From the NCBI RefSeq assembly GCF_002865645.1, contig NW_020194600.1:812047-876046 (forward strand): a stretch of 64,000 bases of DNA, given 5' to 3'. Position 1 is the stretch's first letter. Each line of letters opens with the position of its first letter. This DNA is from Hyaloscypha bicolor E. Its lineage: Eukaryota > Ascomycota > Leotiomycetes > Helotiales > Hyaloscyphaceae. The notes below the pieces were generated by a model that saw only the letters and a program-made list of their open reading frames with translations, searched no databases and was not told where the DNA came from. The position numbers and the translations under genes are program-made. Below, piece after piece: positions 34,152 to 46,135 of the stretch.

Positions 34152-35013
34152 TCACTTCTTCGCATCAGCTGCCATGCCTTGCTGCACCCAAGCTCGACTC
34201 TTTTCAGCCTGCTCCTTCATCTCCTTCGGATCTTTACTCAGCTCCTTCATACGGTGCGGATCTGGAACATGACGGCCCTTCTCAACACCTGGCCTAGCAA
34301 GCATCCTATCATCCCAAGCTTTCAACGCTGGGAATTCATCAATATCAATGCCGGCCCAGAATGCCGCAGTGACCCATCTGGAAATCTGGTCAGTCCCAGG
34401 AGCCGGAAAGTGGAGGAGAAACAAACCCCCAGTGTGCAATATCCGCAATCGTACACTTATCACCAACTAAATACCCAGATGTCGACTTCTCAAGCTGAGT
34501 ATTCAACACACTATACAACCTCCTCGACTCATTCACATAGCGCTTAACACCATACTCGATGCGCTCTGGTGCGTATCTGCTGAAATGGTTCGCTTGGCCT
34601 TGCATCCTGTTTCCCGTCAGCCTCTCCCCTCCCTCAACTCTCCTCACACTTGGAAGTACTTACGGACCAACCCCAGCATTCAAAAAGAACAACCAATTAT
34701 TCATCTCATAGTACTCCCTCGTACCCCTCGGATAACTAATCTTATAATCCTTGTCATACTGATCCACCAAATACTGCTGGATACTACCACTCTCAAACAA
34801 CCTTATCGTCTTCCCATCGGTAAACGTATCAGTCAAGGCTGGGATCCGGCCGTTCGGGTTGATTTCAAGGAACCAAGGCTCCTTTTGTACGTTCTTGCTG
34901 ATTTCGATTTTGTGGACTGTGTAAGGCAACCCGAGCTCTTCCAGCGTGATGGAAATTTTTATCCCGTTGGGGGTTTGTGTTGTGTAGAGGTGGATGTCTG
35001 GTCGTGACGCCAT
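34152..35013 (-). CDS. Glutathione S-transferase, Ure2-like
   Basis: Three exons, 35013-34664, 34606-34427 and 34377-34152 (minus), with 57- and 49-nt introns, give 251 residues. The N-terminal thioredoxin fold reads [20 protein letters not shown], the TPNG pattern of the fungal Ure2-like/GTT class, then NPNGRIPAL with the cis-proline and [11 protein letters not shown], which contacts the gamma-glutamyl group of glutathione. The all-helical C-terminal domain includes [15 protein letters not shown] and the N-capping-type stretch [15 protein letters not shown]. Such enzymes conjugate or reduce electrophiles and peroxides in the cytosol. MASRPDIH (35013) was chosen as start; an in-frame ATG 14 codons upstream would add only a Thr/Leu-rich stretch. 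Confidence 0.93.
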
Positions 35014-35950
35014 GGTGGTGAGTTGAGTTGAGAGTTGTGTGAGGCGGCTTGTCATATAGAGTTATCCTCAGATAAAGATAGAGTTTTGAGAATGAAGTGG
35101 TGTGAAAGAGAAGTTACGCCGTCTTATGTAGGATAATTTGGACTAAGGATGGGATGTTACCCCACATTGACCTCACCCCTCGGGTAACACTGCTCGAAAA
35201 TGCCGAATGCTTGGTAATCTGCAATCACGAAATGCTGACTGACCAAAGTCTCTTTCTTCTGGGAAATATCCCCAAAAATGGAGAGATAAATGGGAAAGCT
35301 GTCTTTGACTCTGATTGGCTCTGGGAAGATTGATCTCTTGAGTTTAAATGAGCCCAGAAAGTAAGATATTTGTCACGTGATCACAACTGTAGACCTCCTG
35401 TCATCTTCCCCCTATCCACGATCACGCTATGATCATTGCAGCATCTTCCCCATAGCATCCAATCCCGTGGTCTAGTAAAATATTCCAAACACACCAACGA
35501 CTCCACTAACTACCCAGCTATCCCGAAATATCCACGCAACGTACAGAAACAATGTTACCTGAACAAGATGCTTGAATGTAAGTGATGAGGAGGTAATACT
35601 ATCGCTTCTGTGAAGTATAGAGGAGCGTGTTCAGAAAGGCTAGACAGGATGTTGGTTGATGTTGGATTTTTTTGGCACTGGCCAATTTCGAGGCCCAACC
35701 TCAACTGTCGTCAATTCAGTAGACGCATCAATTGGAAATTAAATGAAATTTGAATATATATCTTTTTGGTTCTCTTCCAGCTACTCATCACACTACCACC
35801 CCATTCCCACCTCAACTCATACTGTGATCCAAACATTACATAAAAAGGGTCATTTAAGGAGCGACATAAAGTATAGTTCTTTGCAAAATCTCTCGTAATT
35901 ACGTCTGACCTAGCAGACCATTTTATTCACCATCCCAGAAATCAATACTT
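35014..35950. other. Intergenic
   Basis: GST promoter region and the 3' flank of the WSC gene, facing away from each other. AT-rich around 35680-35910. No supported gene. Confidence 0.5.
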
Positions 35951-38138
35951 CTACGACCACCCAGAGTTCCAGCTTCTGCAACGGCTACCAGCGTTGACGT
36001 TAGAGTTCACACTGTAGCAGTCGTTCCACTGGTTCCAGCACTTGGTGCTTGCGGTAGAATAGGTGTCAGATCCGCCGCGCCTCCAGGAGTTGGATTTGCA
36101 GCCTTGAGCGTATGTGTCCATGCAGGTGTCGTATTGGTTGTCGCATGCGTCCTGGCAACCTTGTTTGGGTTGCGATTTGGAGTATGATGGGCACTTATTG
36201 GTGTCGGCAAAGGAATAAAGTTTGAGGGTGTTACCCTTTTTGTAATCCGAGTAAACATTGTTGCAAGTCAGGCATGGAAGAGGGATGCTGCCGACCGGGG
36301 ACGTGGAGCTGTAACCCTTGCTTGGGTTGTGTGGTTGAGAGCAGATGTTGGAGTTCGTGGGAATCGGCACGCAGCTAGTGCTTGACGGCTTAGAGGAGCT
36401 CGTGGTGCTTGGCTTTGCTGATGATGTTGACGCTGCCGGGCAGGTATAGACTGAGGTTGAGTAGGTTTCGGTTGGTTGAGATGGTTGGCCACTTGGTGGG
36501 TACTTAGAAGTGCAACCACTCTTGGAGCAGCTTCCGCCTGGGCAGTAGCCACCGCAATAGTTTGAGACTGATGAGCACCACGAGGAGAAGGCGAAGCAAT
36601 TCAAGCTGGCTGGGAAGCCGGCGTTCTTGAAGCAGGAAGCAATTTGAACCTCGCAATTGGCAACGGCGGACAGACAAGAGGTCTTGCCGCTCCATGTAGG
36701 AAGTGGAGTTGAACACCAGTTTCCACACTTGTATTCACAGGTTGGTGTTGGAGTGACAGCGTATGTGGACGTGCAAAGAGAGGCCGTAGGAGTAGACGAC
36801 GTCTAAAGTTATCACATTAGCGTTTCCTCATTGGCACGTAGGAGAGAAATTAACTCACTGTTGGTGTTGAGGATGCTGTAGGAGTAGATAACGTCTGAAG
36901 TTATCATATTAGCGTTTCATAATTGACACGTAGGAGAGAAATCAACTCACTGTAGGTGTTGAAGATGCCGTAGGAGTCGATGAGGTTGTGGGCGTGGGGG
37001 AGGTCTGAATTCCCAAGGTTAGCCAAATTTGAATGGATAATGTGAGAGAAGGTTTCGCACGGTTGGGGTCGAGCTTGTTGTGGGAGTGCTTGAAGTCTGA
37101 AAGCCCGGATGTTAGCGTACGAGCTACTAGTAATACACAAGAGAACGACAAAACTCACTGTTGGAGTTGTGCTTGCTGTCGGTGGGCTCGAGGATGTCGT
37201 AGGAGGACTCGGGGGTGTCGAGGGGGGCGAGGAAGACGTAGTGGGAGGTACAGAGCTCGAGCTCGATGATGAAGATCCGCCATCGCATGGCTGAGAAGAC
37301 TCCAAATCCTGAGCAACATAGAGATTGAGAGTTGATCGGCCGCCACAAATCTCACTTGAATCGCCCGTGCACTTCAAGTTACACCTGGAGCTGTCCACAG
37401 GCAGAGTGCCGTTGCCCAAAACGACTCCACAATAACATTCTTGCCCATATTCGACACCCGCAAAAGAATATCCACCATCCTTGCAAGCGAAAAGGCATTC
37501 ATCGACAGTCAAGTTGGTCGTGCTGAGTTGATTTTGTCTCCAGGCGAGAGAGCGGCCATTCGTTCCTTCGGAGTAGCATCCCAGTGGTTGGTAGTCCGCA
37601 ATGGTGGAGTCGTCAACTACTGGGAAAGTAGGATCTTGGTAGATATTGATGTAGTCGTTGCCTCCGCAAGTCTCGGATTTGTCCCCTGGGGTCCCGTTAG
37701 CGTCAAATCGCATTAATGTTGCCATCTTCAACATTACCTGTGCAAGGGAAGCTGCAGTATGATTCATCCACTTGAGGACCATTGACTGAAGCGCCACAGA
37801 AACATTGCCGGTAGTATTCCAGACCGGCGTATTCGTAGTCATTTCCTGGATGCCGTTAGTTACTGAAATGTCAAGTTGGTCGTTGGCATACCCTTGCAGA
37901 AAGCCACACAAGTCTCAACCGTCATGTTTTGGGTGGAGGGACCGGTGTAAAGAAGAGCTCTTGGGCTGCTGAGATCTTTGAAACATCCAGCATATTTGAA
38001 AGGAGTGAAGTTTGTGCAAGATGGCTGAGAGGGCTCCTGGTTTCTCCTCATCATATTGACAGGATAACCACCAGCACTGACACCGGAAACGAGCGTGAAC
38101 GCTGCGGCGGCAGCAGTAAAGAAGTTGAGGTTCAACAT
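35951..38138 (-). CDS. Secreted WSC-domain protein with mini-exon stalk
   Basis: Seven exons (minus): 38138-37892, 37845-37738, 37685-37159, 37096-37061, 37004-36951, 36894-36859 and 36802-35951, giving 619 residues. A signal peptide (1-22, MLNLNFFTAAAAAFTLVSGV) precedes two WSC domains, about 48-135 and 149-240, each with the CF/CY...C...C..C.CG pattern (ECYCGVVLGNG, SSEICGG). A Ser/Thr/Pro linker of about 90 residues follows, its end built from three mini-exons of 12, 18 and 12 codons. The C-terminal half is cysteine-rich (CEYKCGNWCSTPLPTW; NQYDTCMDTYAQGC) and unknown to me. WSC domains bind carbohydrates, so a cell-wall or extracellular glycan role is likely. No C-terminal GPI or membrane segment was seen. 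All junctions around the mini-exons fall between codons. Confidence 0.85.
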
Positions 38139-41100
38139 GATGGAAGGCTCTCTTGAGCAACGGGATGAAAGAAAGATTGAGAAGAAGAGAAGAGCTGCCC
38201 ACTGTTGAAGCGGAGTCTGACCTAGAAAACAGGAAGAGAGGAGGAAGGGCATAATATATAAATCCCACGACGAGGCCCTTCCTCATAACCCTTGTCAAAC
38301 ACCGATATATTCGGACGAGGCTATGATGCCCGGCCGACCCTTGTCCAGCTTGGGGTAGGGCACCTGAGCAGGGAAGATGGTAGGTCCGATCTATCCTGGC
38401 CAGCCAGCCGATGCCATGCTGCCAATATGGCCAGGAACAGATTCGCGTGGCGCAGGTTGGCTGCCGGACGGAGAAAGCGAAGGGTCAAAGCCAACCAGGA
38501 GGTCGGACCTCGAGTAATCCGAGCGTGGAAGTCGTGAAAGGCATCGGTCCTGAGGACTTCCACCCGAGAGTGGGCATGTCAAGGGTCCAGAACTTGGCCT
38601 CGATGTTGCCGTGTCACTGCCAAGCGCTTCTGGAAGTCGGCCAAATCGGCAAATTACGTGCAACCCAGCTGGACTGCTCGTGGAGACGTCCATCGCTCAT
38701 GGGCGACGCTGGCGGTGTTCAAGTAGTGCAATAGACTTCGGACGATTTTGCTGTGAGCCCGTTCTCGTGGTGGACGGAGGACGAAGGTATATTCAAGATG
38801 TGGAGTTGAGAGAAGCGCAGCCGTGCCAAGGACAGGCCGTTGACAACAAATATCCGCAGGTGGCTGCCGATTGGCTGCGTTGTTCAGGGAGGCGATTGTT
38901 CAATGAGACCGTTCCTCGCTTAAGTTTGCTAAGACCACAGAATTTCCCCTTTGGGAGGCCCTGTCAATAGTTCCTGCGCGTAATTTGGCCGATACGGCCT
39001 AGTCAGGAACACAGAAGTGCCCGACTCCCGAGCCTAGTAACGCAACAGCGTGCATAAGGCTTGGACGAAATTCGCGAGGCTTACTGCGCCTTGTGACTCC
39101 ATTCGACGCCATCCAGCGAATCGGAAGATGCCAATGGAGAGGACCCATTGAAGATCCAGAGTTTGAAGAGTCCGGCACGGAGGAACAAGTGGAAGAGAGC
39201 TTCTTGGCTCGTGGCTATGGGCATGAAGGGGTGTTTGGGTTCTCGTGATGGTGGAGATAGGCTTGTACACTTCATCTAGCTGCATCTTTTGAAGGACGGA
39301 TGGAAACGCAAGGGGAGCATCCCAGAACCAAGAGCACAGCATGTATGGATTGAGGGAGAAGTCCGGGAGATCACCAATGGAGTCCCTAGCGAGCCCACTG
39401 CCCCTGTGCACCAGGTGGGGTTCTGGAACTCTTGAACTCTCCGATCCCAAAATAACGGGGGAACAACAACTCCCGTCTCACAACATAGATTGCACCGTAC
39501 AGCTTGTACAAACTGCACGCCACTCGTTCCTGCGCTCTAAACCGAGCCAGCCGCAGCTTTTCCCGCAAGTCATACGCAGAAAACATGTTTCTCGCGCTCC
39601 ACCTGCAAGAAACCGCGAGAACTCGTCTCCCCTGCTCGAAAACGCCACAGAAAGATCAGACGACAACTCCAGCCGCAACCGCACAGATCTGAGCAGGGAG
39701 CGAGATCGAATGTTTCGTTTCATGTTGCGCTTTGACGCTGCTCTCTACCTTCTGCAGGCCTTTGAGATTCGAATTCTGCAGCTCCCTCAGGCAAGCATTA
39801 CAGCTGTCATCATAATTAGACATCCTGAATTCGTGCTGGAGGCCGGTGGTGATAGCTTCACGCTATGTACGGTGTTTGTCGGTCCAGACTCCACATTAGT
39901 GCCGATACGACATATCACAGGTACGAGATCCATCGTGCTCGTCTTCGTACAGCCTCACACGAACTCCAATGGGTTCTCGTGCAATCAATATTTGAAAATC
40001 CCAAGCTCCTGAGAGATGCCTTGAGAGTCGTCGACCCCAGCCGCAACCACTATCGATTAGGTAAAACCCAAATCATTGAGATGAACACAATCCACGAGAA
40101 CCCTTCACGGGCAACCCGATATCAACTAATTAACAGTCATCTTCAAAAAGAAAGTGTCTTGTGAAACGCAAATCAACAACGCCACGGACCACAACCCCAG
40201 CCTAAAGATAACAAGCTGCGGTCACAGTGCACCAGGTGGGCTTACTAAACCAAACTCCACATTGAGCACCCTTATTTTCATCCAAATGGTCTAACTTACA
40301 GGCAATTAACGTCCTGGACTCAAAGTTCAATAACTTTGCGTCTCTGATCGACACTTCTAAGCACACGCCAGTGGCAGATGTTCGGGAGAACTAATAATTC
40401 ATGACAGCATCGTAGAACCTCGAAAAGCCTTTCGCCAACTGACCTTCGGGGATGCCTTTTCCCGAGCAAAACAACCAACTGCACATGTCCCCGACGCTAT
40501 GGATTTCCAAGCCATTCCTCATCATTTTACAAGACATCACATCGCCCTTCCATTTTCCTTCTCTTTGCGCAGATATAGTTCCCACGTGCATCTACCCGTA
40601 CACTCACTTCTCAACATTCCACAAAGTCCACTCCACTTCCCTTCGCCCTTCGCCTTCGAGAGAACATGCAAGTGCCTTGTCCACAAGTACGAGATCTGCG
40701 GAAAATATCTCGCAAGCTTTTCTGTTTTTGCTCAAGTTGAGTCTACGGATAGAAACAGCTAGTCTTTAGACTTAGGTTAAACTGTCTTACATAATGTCTT
40801 CGAATCACACTCATCGGACTGAGTTTGGGTCTGGGCTATGCAATTACTTCTCACCGATTTCGTATCCACATTCTCTTCTCGTTCACATTAGTGAGGGAGT
40901 TGGAATCCTTCGAAGTACCCTCGCATTTTCATCTTCAATCCCCCCAGTAGCGACAATCGAGGGACCGTCTAAACAACTTATTTTCTTGAAGCCATTTTGC
41001 TCCATCATTCGATTATTAACTTCTTCACCATTGTTCGCCAGCCACTCCGTGTCATTATTGCCCTTGCCATTGTTTTGTTGTAAGTCGCATAGTTTCTCCC

Positions 41101-41284
41101 AAACTCCAGACGAGAAGTCGCTTTCATCTGAAGATTTAGGGGAGAGTGAGTACCATGGATGGGTGTTCTTTTGCACATCACACGTTCTGAACCAGTCCTC
41201 AGACTACAGTAGTCCAGGCACCTTCCACGCTCAAAGCACTCAAAGAAGTAAACACTTGTATCAAAGGCTCTATTTTATGGAAAA
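38139..41284. other. Gene-poor stretch
   Basis: WSC promoter on the left, then about 3 kb with no supported gene. The longest frame, plus 39341-40012 (223 codons), has no recognisable domain or splice context. A minus frame at 39034-39450 has some coding flavour, but I cannot assign it. Confidence 0.4.
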
Positions 41285-41565
41285 GGGGGTTCGTTGCACG
41301 TCCAACCTCTCCTGTTGCAACTCACCTTCGACTTCGTTGTCAAACCAACATGCCTTTAAGTGAATATAGCGCAGCCCACAAAGGGGTTTCGTTGCACATC
41401 TCATCTCTGCGTCGAACCGGCTCGCCTTTGCTTTTAATATCGAACCTGCTTGCTTTACTTTTCAGGTGAATAGAGGGTGACACAACCAAGGATTTTCGTT
41501 GCACATCGCATCTCTGCGTTGCGGCTCTACTTTCCCTGCATTGGACTTCACTTACGACATCGATT
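41285..41565 (+). repeat. Imperfect tandem repeat, about 100 bp x 3
   Basis: Three units share GG(G/A)(G/T)TTTCGTTGCACATC, at about 41285, 41381 and 41488, followed by variants of TCATCTCTGCGTTG and a CTTTAC/CCTTTAAG element. Spacing is about 97 and 107 bp. Non-coding. Confidence 0.6.
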
Positions 41566-42870
41566 TTTTTTTTTAAAAAAAAGAAAAGAAAATAATAAAC
41601 CCCTCAGTTCAAGGCCGCCCGCCTGGGTTTTCGTCTTCTTGGTCCTCCCAGACGACGTTCTCGATCCATATCTCACCAGAATAAAAAAAAACCCCTCAGT
41701 TCATGTGTTCCATGGGGTCCCGCTGGAGAAGCTTCTCACTCAGCAACTCGTCCTCGCGCTTCAGACACTCCGCGACAGCTGCCAAATAGCTACCCTGGCA
41801 TCAGCAGGCGCACAGTATACATTTCGCGAAGAGTACACAACGAATTTCTTTCCTAATGGGTATTGGGGATTCCGGGAGAATAATTGCTGTTGTGAGAGTA
41901 AAAGGGTAGAAGGCTGTGACAACATAACGGTACGAGAGCCCAGAAGGATTAAGAATCGGCCACCAAGGACCGAGGAGACTAACAAAAGAGCCAGATAAGA
42001 ATACGCAGAGATTCTTACCCTCCCTCGGCCCCGATCATTGCACTACCTGCCGTCCCGGTCAGATAAAGGCTTACACAACGACCGAATTCACAAATAAAAG
42101 CCCCTGAATTGACGTCTCGCCATGCTGATGAGCGCAATTCAATCCCGCTCAACTTTCACGGGATCCGACCTCTGCGGCGTTATGTAAAACACCGATCCTA
42201 CCACAATCGATATGGACTGAAGATGGTATTCACAACAATTTCTGTCACCACTATCACTCGTAGAGTACAACGAACTTGAGCACGAATAACTTTCTCGGTC
42301 TACCTCAAACCAAGACTCATGGCTAAGTCTACCAAGCAACTCTCGGTAACCACAAGCACGCATCAGCAAGACTTCCACAGTTCCAGTACACTTCACTCGC
42401 CTTTGTGACGAGTCGGCTACTTCAAATCGGTAAACGAACTGTCGCTTTAGCCACACTGCACTCAAATTGAATCAAAAAACGGATAGTTGATTCAAACACT
42501 GGTGGCCGCACTTGGATTGAATAAGAAAGCACGCCTTGAAATTCCTTTTCACATTACTGTACGGGTCCCAGAAGGACAAAGATGCAGGTACGAGGAGCAA
42601 GAAAGCAGGACTCAGGAAAGGCACAAGTCAGGAAGAGGTGTCTGAGACGATACGGTGATCTAGATCAGGCAGAGCTCAATTTTGAATGACAGAAACTATG
42701 ATTAGTGTCTCAAATACCACTAATTGGGAGAATAGTGTGGGGGGGGGGAGGGCGCTGAGTTATTTTCCGTATATGTTTTGTAGTGTTTTGAGATGTTGGA
42801 TTTGAGATCTGGGCTTAGGTGGGGTTAGGCAATCACCTGGACGGATGACGCTCCTGGCTGGAGCATGGAA
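41566..42870. other. Intergenic
   Basis: Begins with a T11/A9 homopolymer junction (41565-41590) and two copies of an AACCCCTCAGTTCA element about 90 bp apart (41600, 41692). A G run lies near 42740. No gene supported. Confidence 0.4.
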
Positions 42871-42917
42871 GTCATCGGAGAGTTGCGGGATTAGTTGGCG
42901 GACAGTTTTCGACGATT

Positions 42918-43220
42918 TTATAGGATTTTATTAGAAGCGGTGGGGTACTGCAAGTGTAGAAAAGAGACATGTATTTCGAGTTTCGAATTCGGTTGGAACC
43001 TGTACTGAAATCCATCACCCCAATCTTCCCCTTCCTTCTCTGCAGCCCTTTGCCCCTCACTTTTCCTTCTGCCCCGACGCTCCAAGAACGAACTCAGCAA
43101 AATCACCGACCCAATAACTAACACTGGACCCGAGCTGAATGCCGCAATCTTGGACTGCCCCCATCGTCCTCGATTTATGCACTTCCATTCCCGTTGGAAA
43201 AACCTAGTAAATTCAGTCAT
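42918..43220 (-). CDS. Possible small single-pass membrane protein
   Basis: A frame starting MTEFTRFFQREWKCINRGRW continues into one hydrophobic segment (AAFSSGPVLVIGSVILLSSF, about residues 27-46) flanked by arginines, then a charged tail. About 100 residues if unspliced. A plausible intron (GTACAG...TTGCAG, about 42951-43008) would replace the last residues with a different tail. The topology resembles tiny organelle membrane proteins, but I recognise no family. An upstream in-frame ATG (43334) would add a His/Lys/Pro-rich stretch unlikely to be coding. Confidence 0.35.
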   Translation of the reverse strand: MTEFTRFFQREWKCINRGRWGQSKIAAFSSGPVLVIGSVILLSSFLERRGRRKSEGQRAAEKEGEDWGDGFQYRFQPNSKLEIHVSFLHLQYPTASNKIL

Positions 43221-43971
43221 TGAAGTCGCTGGTTTTGGCTTTGGTTTTGGAGCATGGCAGTTATGGTTGTGGGTATGAATTGAAGAGTGAGTTGTTCTTT
43301 TGTGATCGGGATCAAAGTGGTATATGTTCTTCACTTTAACCTCTTCAAAAATACCCGAATGGAGAGCGCGGGGAGCGGCGGGGGAAGATGGAGCGTAAAG
43401 ATGTGGTTTCCGATTTGCCGATGTGGATTGTCATGGTTGATTTAGAGGTTGATGATGGCGATGAACCAGAAGAGGATATGTAGGGGAATCCGCCCATCCA
43501 GGCTGGGAAGGGTGCCATCTCGTGTGATGTGTGTGGCTAGGACGAGATGAGTTTTCTCATGTGTGCTAGTGAAATCCCTTTCCTAGAAAGCGGGATAGAA
43601 AATATGGTTGAGGAAGACGACGAGATGCGATCCTTCTTTTAGCGTCGGGAATAGAGATGTTGGGGCAGCGCAGAGATAGGTAGGTAGATGAGAATTCTGG
43701 AAGTGTAGAAGAGACGTTTAGAAATAGGAATATTACGTAGTGGCTGTGCTCGTAGCTTCCTCGTTAATTGTCCGTCCGGCGCGCACCAATGACCAAAAGG
43801 GACAACAGAGTTTTGCGAATAAGCGACTTTTTTCTTCTTTACATAATCGTAACTATTCGTTACTCCATTTTTCTACATATTATATAGTATTTAAAATGCC
43901 TCTTAATCTTAATTTTGAGCCTTACAAAGAGGAGATTCTTATCTAGTTAAAAGTAGTAAGGGTATTATTAA
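43221..43971. other. Transition into AT-rich DNA
   Basis: No gene supported. Base composition shifts from mixed to strongly AT-rich at about 43830, before the minisatellite. Confidence 0.5.
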
Positions 43972-44451
43972 TTAGTTAATAAGAGTACTATTAGTTAATA
44001 AGAGTACTATTAGTTAATAAGAGTACTATTAGTTAATAAGAGTACTATTAGTTAATAAGAGTACTATTAGTTAATAAGAGTACTATTAGTTAATAAGAGT
44101 TACTATTAGTTAATAAGAGTACTATTAGTTAATAAGAGTACTATTAGTTAATAAGAGTACTATTAGTTTAATAAGAGTACTATTAGTTAATAAGAGTACT
44201 ATTAGTTAATAAGAGTACTATTAGTTAATAAGAGTACTATTAGTTAATAAGAGTACTATTAGTTAATAAGAGTACTATTAGTTAATAAGAGTACTATTAG
44301 TTAATAAGAGTACTATTAGTTAATAAGAGTACTATTAGTTAATAAGAGTACTATTAGTTAATAAGAGTACTATTAGTTAATAAGAGTACTATTAGTTAAT
44401 AAGAGTACTATTAGTTAATAAGAGTACTATTAGTTAATAAGAGTACTATTA
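43972..44451. repeat. 19-bp minisatellite, about 25 copies
   Basis: Head-to-tail copies of TTAGTTAATAAGAGTACTA, almost identical, with single-base insertions at about 44101 and 44165. AT-rich, with an AGTACT palindrome in every unit. Near-identity of so many copies means recent expansion or homogenisation. Confidence 0.97.
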
Positions 44452-45010
44452 ATTAGTAAGTGAGGGCACTATAATTATAGGCCTCTACTTACTAATTTAT
44501 AGGGTAAGCATACTAAATTATAATGCTTAAGCACTAAAAGTCATATTTATGCCTAAGGCAATACGCACAAATTTAAGCACAACACTTTTTGGTTACTATC
44601 TTGCACTAAGGTGCCGAACCACTTTTTACTACCCACACTCCCACCAGCCAAAAGTTTAGACCAAACCTAGATACTAAAACTTTATAGAATCGAATGTTTC
44701 TTGTAGGGAAATTGAGTCTAACCCTTTTATATCTTTATGTTTCTAAGCACTTGAAACTGGATCATAATTAAGGTGCGGCTCGACATGAGGATGGATGCGT
44801 TGTTGAAGTTGGTTTTGTGTGGTTGAGGACATCATCTAACACGGCACTAACAATCACGTGGTTTGTCCAAGTATTACAAAATCTACAAGAAATTAATGCT
44901 ATAAAATATAGATTATACATTGGAGACAATCTGGGAAATCTAAGCTTTGAATGTCGAAAATAGAGGAAGTTAGGAATATATATATTAAGCAAACTTATGT
45001 TAGAAGCAGT
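44452..45010. other. AT-rich non-coding DNA
   Basis: Highly AT-rich, with frequent TAA/TTA and no usable frame. It looks like point-mutated repeat DNA. No element boundary could be defined. Confidence 0.5.
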
Positions 45011-45819
45011 TTAATAATTTTCGGTTTGCTGTTTAAGGACCATTTGGAGTGGAGCCTTTTCCACTGGTGCAGAGAAATCGATGTTGAATCCAAAATTGGC
45101 ATGGATTGCCATATTCGAGACAGGCTCTAGATCTGAGTTAAGCCCGTTGACCTGACTAGGTGCTCCCATTGAACCTTCATCCTCAAAACCAATTTTACGG
45201 ACTCCACTTGAAAAGTCGGCTCTCAGTCCACAAAGTTCTGCAAAAAAAAAAAATGAGTCTTCGTCAAGTACAATGTAGGAAAACTACTTATAACTGGTCC
45301 CGGCAGCTCGAACGGAGGAATTGTATCTATTTTGTACGAGGTAGGAGGGATAAAACATCTGTGAACCGTGAGGTCAAACCCATATCGGCCACGGAGGTAG
45401 AAAACCAAAGAGGTGGTATGACAACCTTCAGCTTTAAACCCCTCCGAACCCCGATTTCGATGGTTTCTTCTAGGTTGGAAAGCAGATTCCATGGCAATTG
45501 ATCGTGGATCAATTTTGACCCTGCCGAGCTATACCGGCTTTGATGCAAATGCACCAGAACTGAACCACTAATGGGGCGATTCTCCCTCCTGCCATCAACC
45601 GAGTTTTTTCGCGGTTTCCTCACCCTTCTCACTTTGTAAGGTCAACTCCTCGCCATCGAAGCGCCATCAATCCCGTACTTCCAAGGCCCTTCTATCACCA
45701 ACCCCAGCCATTTCAACGCCAAACTCCTCACATCTGTCCGTTAGGTAAATCCTTGACATTGAACTAGGAAGTCCGGCCACTCTGACGAGAATCTTGCTAT
45801 CAGACCCCACACCCGGCAT
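45011..45819 (-). pseudogene. Decayed two-exon gene with four in-frame stops
   Basis: From ATG at 45819 (minus) one frame reads KILVRVAGLPSSMSRIYLTD and stays coding-like down to IPPTSYKIDTIPPFELPGPV. It is broken by TGA (45667-45669), TGA (45595-45597), TAG (45568-45570) and TAG (45529-45531). A 50-nt intron (45238-45287; GTAGTT donor, poly-T then GCAG acceptor) then leads without shift into an intact second exon (LCGLRADFSSGVRKIGFEDE ... QMVLKQQTENY) ending at TAA, 45011. A conserved splice structure with only point-mutation stops suggests recent inactivation. Each stop is one C-to-T change from CGA or CAG. Product unknown. It lies between the minisatellite and the intact gene at 46136. Confidence 0.5.
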
Positions 45820-46135
45820 ATTCTTATCGTCAACTAACTAATCCTGAAACCATGAGTAGTTAGTAAGAGAGACACGGCTTACCTGAAAGCTTAAGGCAAA
45901 AGGCTGCCTGGTAGACGCGTGCCTCAGTTCAGGCATGGCAACAAAAAGGTATGAAACAAATATGCGGCTATGATTGGCCAACTTGTCGATGGTGGCTTGC
46001 AGGCGCAGCCACAACATGACAACACATTTGGAAAGAGAAGGCAGCAGCCTCTTGTTCGAAGGTAAAAACCCCAAACTTTTAACAAACAGAACCATTTCCC
46101 TAACCAACTTTTGATTGCTGTGGCATTTGAGAACC

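Noticed and set aside
39034..39450. Minus-strand ORF with segments such as LFKLWIFNGSSPLASSDSLD in an overlapping frame
   Set aside because: The coding-like pieces fall in different frames without usable splice sites and I recognise no family.
39341..40012. 223-codon plus-strand ORF in the gene-poor 38-41 kb stretch
   Set aside because: No domain, no splice or promoter context, and mixed composition. Length alone is possible by chance in GC-moderate DNA.
40883..41176. 97-codon minus ORF between repeats
   Set aside because: Low complexity, with no support from splicing or conservation.
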